DNA of 12,816 nucleotides, taken from positions 1 through 12,816 of the forward strand of contig JAFPCE010000034.1 of NCBI GenBank assembly GCA_017390245.1, in the 5' to 3' direction. Of the stretch, positions 7,127 through 12,816 are shown piece by piece. Numbering within the stretch: the first letter of the stretch is position 1; each line of letters opens with the position of its first letter. The notes below the pieces were generated by a model that saw only the letters and a list, made by a program, of their open reading frames with translations, searched no databases and was not told the DNA's origin. The translations under genes and the position numbers were made by a program. The DNA comes from Selenomonadaceae bacterium (GTDB taxonomy: Bacteria; Bacillota; Negativicutes; Selenomonadales; Selenomonadaceae).

Positions 7127-7901
7127 GGTAATAAAAGGTGCCGTTTGGGAAGAGGAACCGTTAATGGTGGATGCTCCCAAGGCTGTAGTTCCTGCGGGAC
7201 AATCTAAAGAAGCTGTTGATCCTGAGGTTCATGCCAACATGCTGAAGGAGATTCTGCAGAAGGAAAATCAGGCTAACGAGCTGTTAAAGAATGCACAAAT
7301 TGCTGGCGAGCTGGCTAAACAGAAGGCCAGAGATGAGGCTGAGGCCATCATAGCTAAGGCCAGGGAAGATGCTGAAGCTGTTCTGGCGGAGGCAAGAAGC
7401 CAGGGCCGTGATGAGGGCATAGCAGCTGGCCGTGAAGAGGGAATGCAGCAGATTCGCCAGGAAGAAAAGCAAATTATCATCGATGCCAATGCCAAGGCTG
7501 AAGAAACCTTAAAGCAGGCTAAGGCAGGCTGCGATGATTACATAATACATGCTGAGAATACTATTGCTGAAATGGTAATAAATATTGCCAATAAGGTGCT
7601 GCCTCAGCATTTTATCGAGGTGCCACAGCTGATTCTGCCATTAGTGCAGGAGGCTATACAGAAGGTTAAAGACCAGCCAGAGGTGAAAGTCCGGGTTGCG
7701 CCTGAGGCCTACGAGCTGGTGCTGATGGCTAAAAATGAGTTACAGGCACAGTTAGAGGGTAATGCCTCTCTGGAGGTTGTATCAGATACTTCCCTGCAGG
7801 CTGGGGACTGTATGCTGGAATCTCCTAACGGTGTAGTTGATGCAGGCCTTGCTACACAGCTGCAGGCTGTGGAAAAGGCTGTCAGGGATGTAATGAAATA
7901 A
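7119..7901 (+). CDS. fliH: FliH, negative regulator of the flagellar export ATPase
   Basis: FliH binds FliI, holds it inactive in the cytoplasm and tethers it to the export apparatus. The 260-residue product has a short N-terminus beginning SRVIKGAV, as in other FliH proteins, then a long Ala/Glu/Lys/Arg-rich coiled coil (about 45-155). This contains a textbook GxxxG repeat, GRDEGIAAGREEG with glycines at 96, 100, 104 and 108. The C-terminal globular domain (about 150-260) includes VINIANKVLPQHF and DTSLQAGDCMLESPNGVVDA, shared with FliH and the V/F-type ATPase E-subunit superfamily. The start is TTG at 7119, inside the fliG end and preceded by AAAGGGTGA (7102-7110). No ATG gives a comparable N-terminus. 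The stop overlaps the fliI ATG (TAATG). Confidence 0.93.
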   Translation: MSRVIKGAVWEEEPLMVDAPKAVVPAGQSKEAVDPEVHANMLKEILQKENQANELLKNAQIAGELAKQKARDEAEAIIAKAREDAEAVLAEARSQGRDEGIAAGREEGMQQIRQEEKQIIIDANAKAEETLKQAKAGCDDYIIHAENTIAEMVINIANKVLPQHFIEVPQLILPLVQEAIQKVKDQPEVKVRVAPEAYELVLMAKNELQAQLEGNASLEVVSDTSLQAGDCMLESPNGVVDAGLATQLQAVEKAVRDVMK

Positions 7902-9208
7902 TGGATATTAATCTGCAAAGGTTTAACGAGGCCATAGAAAATTGTAATTCCATACAGATGATTGGCAAGGTTGTTCAGATTGTCGGCCTGGTTATCCAAT
8001 GCAGCGGACCGAATGTCAGCATGGGAGAGCTGTGCTACATTAAATCCCATTTTGAGGATGTGGAGCCATTGCCTGCAGAGGTGGTAGGCTTCCGGGATGG
8101 CCAGGTGCTTTTGATGCCTTTAGGTGAAACTAAGGGTATTGGGCCAGGCTGTCAGGTGGTGTCAGCACAGAAGGTACTGCAGGTGAAGGTAGGGCCAGAG
8201 CTTTTAGGCAGAGTTATAGATGGTCTGGGGAATCCTATTGATGGCAAGGGACCGATTTTATGTAAATCTGAGTATCCTATCCAGGCTGATCCGCCAGCAC
8301 CTCTGGACAGGCCTGTTATCAAGGATTCACTTTATGTTGGTGTCAGGGCTATAGATGGACTGATTACCATGGGTGAAGGCCAGAGAATAGGTATCATGGC
8401 CGGAAGTGGTGTAGGCAAATCTACTTTGCTGAGTATGATTGCCCGCAATACTGAAGCTGATATCAGCGTTATTTCACTGGTAGGTGAGCGTGGCCGTGAG
8501 GTTAAAGAATTCATCGAGAGAGATCTGGGTGAGGAAGGCCTGAAGCGTTCTGTAGTTGTGGTGGCAACCTCAGATAAGCCAGCGCTGGTCCGTATCAAGG
8601 GTGCTATGACGGCTACTGCTATTGCGGAATATTTTCGTGACCAGGGCCGTAAGGTCATACTGATGATGGATTCGGTAACGCGTTTTGCTATGGCACAGCG
8701 CGAGGTGGGGCTTACCGTTGGCGAACCACCTGCTACCAGAGGCTATACGCCTTCTGTTTTTGCTTTGCTGCCAAGGCTTTTAGAAAGAGCCGGTACAAGC
8801 AAAAAGGGTTCTATAACTGGCATTTATACAGTGCTGGTGGATGGTGATGACATGAATGAACCAATAGCTGATGCTGTCCGCAGTATTCTGGATGGACATA
8901 TAGTTTTGTCCAGAAATATTGCAGCTCAGAATCATTTTCCTGCTATTGATGTTCTGGCCAGCGTCAGCCGTGTTATGTCAGCAGTAGTTCCCAAGGAGCA
9001 CATGGAGGCCAACAGAAACCTCCGTGCTTTAATGGCAGTGTACAAGGAGGCAGAGGATTTGATTCATATAGGTGCTTATGTGAAGGGGTCCAGCGCTAAA
9101 ATTGATGAAGCCGTACAGAAGATAGATAAAATTAATGAGTTTCTTTGTCAGGGTGTTTTCGAGGTTCAGGGCTTTGAGGAGACTGTGGACCGTCTGGAAA
9201 ACATCTAA
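7901..9208 (+). CDS. fliI: FliI, flagellum-specific export ATPase
   Basis: FliI is the hexameric ATPase of the flagellar type III export apparatus, related to the beta subunit of F1-ATPase, and releases export substrates from chaperones. The 435-residue length is normal. The Walker A is AGSGVGKST (167-175, Lys173) and the Walker B ends VILMMD (Asp257), followed by SVTRFAMAQREVGL and GEPPATRGYTPSVFALLPRL, both diagnostic of the FliI/type III ATPase family. The N-terminal beta-barrel (GKVVQIVGLVIQCSGPNVSM) and the C-terminal helical domain ending CQGVFEVQGFEETVDRLENI are complete. The ATG at 7901 overlaps the fliH stop by one base. Only a distant AGGGATG is seen upstream, so translation is probably coupled to fliH. 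Confidence 0.97.
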   Translation: MDINLQRFNEAIENCNSIQMIGKVVQIVGLVIQCSGPNVSMGELCYIKSHFEDVEPLPAEVVGFRDGQVLLMPLGETKGIGPGCQVVSAQKVLQVKVGPELLGRVIDGLGNPIDGKGPILCKSEYPIQADPPAPLDRPVIKDSLYVGVRAIDGLITMGEGQRIGIMAGSGVGKSTLLSMIARNTEADISVISLVGERGREVKEFIERDLGEEGLKRSVVVVATSDKPALVRIKGAMTATAIAEYFRDQGRKVILMMDSVTRFAMAQREVGLTVGEPPATRGYTPSVFALLPRLLERAGTSKKGSITGIYTVLVDGDDMNEPIADAVRSILDGHIVLSRNIAAQNHFPAIDVLASVSRVMSAVVPKEHMEANRNLRALMAVYKEAEDLIHIGAYVKGSSAKIDEAVQKIDKINEFLCQGVFEVQGFEETVDRLENI

Positions 9209-9220
9209 GTGTAAGGGCTT

Positions 9221-9670
9221 ATGAAAAAATTTCGCTTTAAACTGGAGACTTTGTTAAAGGTAACCAGGATGAATAAAGAAACTGCACAGGTTGCTCTGGC
9301 TACAGCTACCAAGAAACTGGAGGAGGCCAGGAGTCAGCTGCAGACACTTTTGGAGGAAATGGCTCAGGGACATAAGGATTATGATGAGCTTACTTCTAAG
9401 GGGACAATAACTGTAGGTACATTGATGACATATAACAGCTTCTTTAACTGGAAGCGCACCCAGATAGAGAACCAGCAGCAGGAAATCATCAAATGCCAGT
9501 CAGAACGGCAGCAAAGAGTCCGGGAGCTGGTAGCTATTGTGAACAAGCTGAAAAGCATAGAGCAGCTGAAGGAAAAGCGCCTGCAGCAGTATATGGAGGA
9601 GCTTTTGCAGGAAGAACAGAAGCAGCTTGATGAGATTGGCGGACAGCTGTATTTCCGCAATCAGCAGTAA
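9221..9670 (+). CDS. fliJ: FliJ, flagellar export ATPase stalk/chaperone protein
   Basis: FliJ is the small coiled-coil protein in the centre of the FliI ring, resembling the gamma stalk of F1-ATPase, and helps to recycle export chaperones. The 149-residue product starts MKKFRFKLETLLKVTRMNKE, the typical FliJ N-terminus, and is almost entirely charged helix with heptad-like spacing (KKLEEARSQLQTLLEEMAQ; RQQRVRELVAIVNKLKSIEQ; MEELLQEEQKQLDEIG). It has no membrane segment. It follows fliI after 12 bases with AAGGG (9213-9217) close to the ATG. FliJ proteins diverge quickly, so the call rests on the N-terminus, the coiled-coil architecture, the size and the position after fliI, which together are strong. 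Confidence 0.93.
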   Translation: MKKFRFKLETLLKVTRMNKETAQVALATATKKLEEARSQLQTLLEEMAQGHKDYDELTSKGTITVGTLMTYNSFFNWKRTQIENQQQEIIKCQSERQQRVRELVAIVNKLKSIEQLKEKRLQQYMEELLQEEQKQLDEIGGQLYFRNQQ

Positions 9671-9684
9671 AGTGGTGAGTTGTA

Positions 9685-10260
9685 ATGATAAGAATTGAAG
9701 GCCTGGAAGCGGTAATGCACCGTGTGCAGGAATTGAATATAAGATTTGGCATAGAGCAGCGTACCTACAATAAGCAGAATGCTGTGCAGGAGGCAAGTTC
9801 TAAGACCTTTGCCCAGGAACTGCAGGAAGCTAAGGAAGCCAAAGGTACTTCCTATATACCGAAAAACAAGGACAGCGTCAGCACTGGAGACAGTGATACC
9901 AATACTATACTGGCAGCTATGGCCAAGCGTTACCAGGTGGATCCAAGGCTGGCGGCTGCTGTGGCGCAGGTTGAGTCCAATGGCAGGCAGGAGGCAGTAT
10001 CCTCTGCTGGTGCTATAGGTGTGATGCAGTTGATGCCAGGAACAGCTCAGTCTTTGGGTGTTGATCCTTATGATAAGCAGCAGAATATTGAAGGCGGCGT
10101 CAAGTACTTGCGCCAGCTGTTAGATACCTTTGGCGGGGATGTGGCCAAGGCTGTGGCGGCCTATAATGCAGGCCCACAGGCTGTTAAGAACTATAATGGC
10201 ATTCCTCCTTATGGGGAAACTCAGAATTACGTTAATAAAGTTTTAGATATTTATCGTTGA
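9685..10260 (+). CDS. SLT-family lytic transglycosylase encoded inside the flagellar operon
   Basis: Lytic transglycosylases cleave the MurNAc-GlcNAc bond of peptidoglycan with formation of 1,6-anhydroMurNAc. Residues from about 75 to 191 form an SLT domain: ILAAMAKRYQVDPRLAAAVA leading to QVESNGR with the catalytic Glu97, then GAIGVMQLMPGTAQSLGVDP (from 109), the motif AYNAGPQAV (from 159) and the terminal ETQNYVNKVLDIYR. The first 74 residues (MIRIEGLEAVMHRVQELNIR...) are hydrophilic and helical. There is no N-terminal hydrophobic stretch, so no Sec signal peptide or lipobox is visible. The position between fliJ and the ylxF-like gene suggests a role in opening the wall for the rod, like the muramidase domain of FlgJ or SltF in other bacteria. 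Export through the flagellar machine is an inference. The ATG follows GGTGAG (9674-9679). Confidence 0.92.
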   Translation: MIRIEGLEAVMHRVQELNIRFGIEQRTYNKQNAVQEASSKTFAQELQEAKEAKGTSYIPKNKDSVSTGDSDTNTILAAMAKRYQVDPRLAAAVAQVESNGRQEAVSSAGAIGVMQLMPGTAQSLGVDPYDKQQNIEGGVKYLRQLLDTFGGDVAKAVAAYNAGPQAVKNYNGIPPYGETQNYVNKVLDIYR

Positions 10261-10272
10261 TAAGGTGATTGC

Positions 10273-10845
10273 ATGGCAACTAATGAAAATACAGAGAATG
10301 AGAAGCCAGGTAAATTTAAGCGGATACTGAGGATTGTGGGAATTATCCTGTTAATAGCAGTCTTGATTGTAGGCGGTTTTTTCCTGGGCATATATTTGCG
10401 TATTTTGGATTCTAATGAAATGAATGAAAAAATGGGCCTCTATGATATGCCAATTATCGGAGAGTATTTTGTCCGTCCTGCCCCACAAGAGGGTGCTTCT
10501 ACTGTGCCTGATGCTCCTGCAGAGGAGCCGAAGAAGGATACTAAGGAGTCCAAGCCTTTGCGTCTCAGCAAGGAAGAGATAGAAAAACAGGCTAAGGAAA
10601 TGCAGGCGGCTGAGCGTAAGCGGGTATCCAAGCTGGCAAGAATCTACAATGAAATGAAGCCAGCAGATGCAGCTAAGATATTGCAGGAAATGGATGACAC
10701 ATTGATTATCAACATTTTGCAGCGCATGGATGAATCTCAGGTATCCCAGGTGCTGGCAGAATTTGATACAGACAGGGCAGCTCAGATTTCCAAGACAATG
10801 TATGCTGGCGTGACCAGAAGGGTGCAGACTACTGTCAGCGAATAA
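10273..10845 (+). CDS. YlxF/MotE-like membrane protein with MgtE-N-like C-terminal domain
   Basis: The 190-residue product has a short charged N-terminus, one strong membrane segment (about 20-42, IVGIILLIAVLIVGGFFLGI), a Pro/Glu/Lys-rich linker (about 70-115) and a helical C-terminal domain (about 116-176) with PADAAKILQEMDDTLIINIL, QRMDESQVSQVLAEF and DTDRAAQISKTM. That pattern is the MgtE N-terminal-like repeat found in MotE, a flagellar motor protein described in Helicobacter, and in Bacillus YlxF. The membrane anchor near the N-terminus probably places the C-terminal domain outside the membrane, where it could act on the stator or the rod surroundings, but orientation is not determined here. 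The gene occupies the ylxF position before fliK as in Bacillus. RBS: AAGGTG (10262-10267), 5-base spacer. Family assignment is good; the function is inferred. Confidence 0.78.
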   Translation: MATNENTENEKPGKFKRILRIVGIILLIAVLIVGGFFLGIYLRILDSNEMNEKMGLYDMPIIGEYFVRPAPQEGASTVPDAPAEEPKKDTKESKPLRLSKEEIEKQAKEMQAAERKRVSKLARIYNEMKPADAAKILQEMDDTLIINILQRMDESQVSQVLAEFDTDRAAQISKTMYAGVTRRVQTTVSE

Positions 10846-10884
10846 AATTTTCACTTTTTTAATATTTCTATAAGAAAAAAATTG

Positions 10885-10913
10885 TATGCTTCTCTTAGGT
10901 TTCTAAGGGCATA
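10885..10913 (+). other. Hairpin in the 100-base leader upstream of fliK
   Basis: CTCTTAG (10892-10898) and CTAAGGG (10903-10909) form a seven-pair stem with one G-U pair and a GTTT loop. TATG (10885-10888) and CATA (10910-10913) extend it across a three-base bulge. No T tract follows, so it is not a terminator. The surrounding gap (10846-10945) is AT-rich and is the longest gap inside the flagellar block. No convincing -10/-35 pair or sigma-28 element was seen in it. Confidence 0.45.
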
Positions 10914-10930
10914 AATATATATATCCATTG

Positions 10931-10941
10931 AAAGGAGGTGA
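10931..10941 (+). promoter_or_regulatory. Near-perfect Shine-Dalgarno setting the fliK start
   Basis: AAAGGAGGTGA is complementary over 11 bases to the usual 3' end of 16S rRNA and ends four bases before the ATG at 10946. An in-frame TTG at 10928 lies in front of the motif and would translate it, so it is rejected. It is the strongest ribosome binding site in the window. Confidence 0.85.
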
Positions 10942-10945
10942 AAAA

Positions 10946-12556
10946 ATGAATAATAACGTAAGTGTAATGTCTGTGCAGACAAAGGCTGATACTAAAGTAT
11001 CTGCTGGCAAAACTGTCACAGCTGGCAGCAAAAGCAAGGTGGAGGATTTTTCCCAGACCTTTCAGGAGGCAAAGCAGGAAAAGGGCGTAAAGTCTGATTT
11101 TAAAAGCAATGCCAAGTCTGAGACTGCAGGCAGCGCAGCAGAAAAAGCAGCAGAGCTGCAGGAGGCTGCCGTAAAGGATGCAGTTAATGCAGTATCTGAT
11201 GGTACTGTTAAAGATTCAGCTGCTGAAGATGTACCTGCAGAAAATATAAATACAGATACTAAAGGCACGGTCTTAGAGGCAGGGCAGCTTTTAACAGCCA
11301 TGGTTATGGGTGTAATGGCTCAGCCAGTCCAGCAGAATGTCCAGAACATTCAGATGGCAGATGGTGAAAAAGTTGCAGCACCAGAGGGTTTGCTGCCGCA
11401 GGTGGAGCAGACTGAGGAAGTTCCTATGCAGAATACTCAGCAGCAGGAAATGCCACAGGAGGAGGCTTCACAGCTAGTAATGAATCTGCAGAAGGCAGAG
11501 GCAGTGCAGGAGCTGCAGCCAGTAAATAAGCAGGATGTGCTTGCCAATACTGCAGCGTCTAAGCAGACAGAGGTTGATAACAGCCAGCTGGTAAAAAATC
11601 CAGATTCTATCAACGCACTTTTGCAGGGACAGAATAATGGCAAGGCACCAGTTAATCCTCATCCTGATACTACTTCCAAGCAGCAGATGCTGGAGGTTTT
11701 ATCCAGTAAGGGCGGTTATGATGCAAGGCTTTATGTGAAAACAGAGCAGCCAGCAAATCAGGAAAATATTACCATGCAGCAGTTGAATGAGGCTTTGGGA
11801 AATGTTGAGGTTGTGCAGGGGAGAAATACGGCTGATGAGGCTGGACAGAATCTCCAGCAGAATCTGGCGCAGGAACAGCAGAGCTTTGCCAGCATGATAA
11901 ATGCTGACGGCAGTGAAGTAACCCAGCTGCCAGAGGAGGCTGCCTTTGATGTGGCACCAATTGACCAGCAAAATGCTAATAATGCAGCTGCGGCAATGAA
12001 TACTACTGTAGGTTCTGTCAATGATGCCAGACCAGAAGCTGTGCAGCAGCCACAGGCTGTGAACCAGCCAGCAGCAGACTATGATGTGCCAAAGCAGATT
12101 GTAGAGCAGGCAAGGCTTATACAGAATGGCCAGAACAGTGAGATGGTTATCAAGCTGAATCCAGAGCATTTAGGTGAGCTGCACCTGAAGGTTTCTGTTA
12201 ACGGCAATGGCGGTGTTACTGCTACCTTCCATACTGATAATGCCCAGGTAAAAGCAATCCTGGAATCCTCTATGGTACAGCTGAAGCAGCAGCTTAGTGA
12301 GCAGGGCATGAAGGTGGACAGTGTTGAGGTTCAGACAGGCCTGCCTGATGGACAGCTGCCACAGGGACAGAGTCAGGGCTACTACCAGCAACAGCAGCAG
12401 GGACAGGCTGTACATAGTACAGAAGCTGATATGAGAGCTTTTGAAGAAACCAGCGGGGAAATGTCCGCAACTGGTGAATATGTAAACAGGTCCACTGAAA
12501 GCGTTCGTGATGGCGAAGGCAATGTTATAACCGATGGTGTTGATTACGCAGTTTAA
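10946..12556 (+). CDS. fliK: FliK, flagellar hook-length control protein
   Basis: FliK is an exported molecular ruler that ends hook growth and switches the export gate to late substrates. The 536-residue product (ATG 10946) has a low-complexity N-terminal region of about 380 residues, rich in Gln, Ala, Glu and Val and poor in aromatic residues, as expected for the extended ruler part. The C-terminal Flg_hook domain lies at about 384-463: MVIKLNPEHLGELHLKVSVN (LNPEHLG at 404-410), then GGVTATFHTDNAQVKAIL and LKQQLSEQGMKVDSVEVQ. A tail of about 70 residues follows, rich in Gln and Gly (YYQQQQQGQ) and then acidic. There is no signal peptide, consistent with export by the flagellar apparatus. 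It follows the ylxF-like gene after a 100-base gap and precedes flgD, the Bacillus-like order. Confidence 0.93.
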   Translation: MNNNVSVMSVQTKADTKVSAGKTVTAGSKSKVEDFSQTFQEAKQEKGVKSDFKSNAKSETAGSAAEKAAELQEAAVKDAVNAVSDGTVKDSAAEDVPAENINTDTKGTVLEAGQLLTAMVMGVMAQPVQQNVQNIQMADGEKVAAPEGLLPQVEQTEEVPMQNTQQQEMPQEEASQLVMNLQKAEAVQELQPVNKQDVLANTAASKQTEVDNSQLVKNPDSINALLQGQNNGKAPVNPHPDTTSKQQMLEVLSSKGGYDARLYVKTEQPANQENITMQQLNEALGNVEVVQGRNTADEAGQNLQQNLAQEQQSFASMINADGSEVTQLPEEAAFDVAPIDQQNANNAAAAMNTTVGSVNDARPEAVQQPQAVNQPAADYDVPKQIVEQARLIQNGQNSEMVIKLNPEHLGELHLKVSVNGNGGVTATFHTDNAQVKAILESSMVQLKQQLSEQGMKVDSVEVQTGLPDGQLPQGQSQGYYQQQQQGQAVHSTEADMRAFEETSGEMSATGEYVNRSTESVRDGEGNVITDGVDYAV

Positions 12557-12574
12557 AAGAAAGGAGAGAAATAT

Positions 12575-12816
12575 ATGGCAAATCCTTTAAATACTACAAC
12601 AGTAGATGGCAAGACCTATGCCAGGGATGAATATACTACTGCTACTAAGACTATTGCTGACAAGAATAAGGATTATATCAGCAAGGACACATTTTTGCAG
12701 CTGATGGTAAAGCAGATGCAGTTCCAGGATCCATTAGATCCAATGGATAATTCTGAGTATCTTTCCCAGCTGGCCCAGTTCTCCGCTTTAGAGCAGATGA
12801 CAAATGTGGCAAGCGG
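12575..12816 (+). CDS. flgD: FlgD, hook-capping/hook assembly scaffold protein, 3' end cut by window edge
   Basis: An ATG at 12575, preceded by AAGGAG (12561-12566) with an 8-base spacer, opens a frame that stays open to the right edge, giving 80 visible residues. They read as the conserved FlgD N-terminal domain: YISKDTFLQLMVKQMQFQDP, LDPMDNSEYLSQLAQFSALE and QMTNVAS. This domain directs FlgD export and cap formation, the scaffold on which hook subunits polymerise. The first 30 residues are Thr-rich and less conserved, as usual. The rest of the gene, with the Ig-like and FnIII-like hook-cap domains, lies beyond the window. The gap from fliK is 18 bases, so the two are co-transcribed. Confidence 0.95.
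   Translation, partial: MANPLNTTTVDGKTYARDEYTTATKTIADKNKDYISKDTFLQLMVKQMQFQDPLDPMDNSEYLSQLAQFSALEQMTNVAS

Noticed and set aside
10854..10883. T-run and A-run after the ylxF-like gene as a possible terminator
   Set aside because: Only A-T pairs form and mismatches follow at once; no GC stem precedes a T tract on either strand.
11401..12420. Gln-codon (CAG/CAA) runs in fliK as a tandem repeat or CRISPR-like array
   Set aside because: There is no regular unit or spacer pattern; the runs are dispersed and coding, typical of the low-complexity part of FliK.

Overview
The window carries the 3' end of a tRNA-modification gene (trmFO), the two-gene hslV-hslU protease locus, a terminator and regulatory gap, and then the first part of a large flagellar operon: flgB-flgC-fliE-fliF-fliG-fliH-fliI-fliJ, a soluble-looking lytic transglycosylase gene, a ylxF/motE-like gene, fliK, and the start of flgD, which runs off the right edge. 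All genes are on the + strand and nearly every base is coding. The longest gap is about 250 bases (3000-3251).

The gene order trmFO-hslV-hslU-flgB... and the order inside the flagellar block are those of Bacillota (compare Bacillus subtilis trmFO-xerC-clpQ-clpY-codY-flgB...fliJ-ylxF-fliK-flgD). There are three differences: xerC is not between trmFO and hslV, codY is not between hslU and flgB, and an SLT-type transglycosylase gene sits between fliJ and the ylxF-like gene. Moderate base composition, GTG/TTG starts, and protein sequences close to but distinct from Bacillus suggest an anaerobic Bacillota, most likely a Negativicutes member such as a Selenomonas relative. That placement is an inference from memory of gene order and sequence flavour; no search was run.

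Functionally, FliF forms the MS ring, FliG the switch ring on it, and FliH-FliI-FliJ the ATPase complex of the flagellar export machine. FlgB and FlgC build the proximal rod, with FliE as the MS-ring/rod adaptor. The transglycosylase could open peptidoglycan for the rod. FliK measures hook length, and FlgD caps the growing hook. The fliF-fliG-fliH-fliI reading frames overlap by 1, 8 and 1 bases (the first depends on the fliG start chosen), suggesting translational coupling. HslV and HslU form an ATP-dependent two-component protease.

I see no mobile element, CRISPR array, RNA gene or defence system, and no clear undescribed system. The more interesting points are the transglycosylase without a signal peptide, the HslV N-terminus that keeps a B. 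subtilis-like extension but lacks its serine, competing inverted repeats upstream of flgB, and a hairpin leader with a near-perfect Shine-Dalgarno before fliK.
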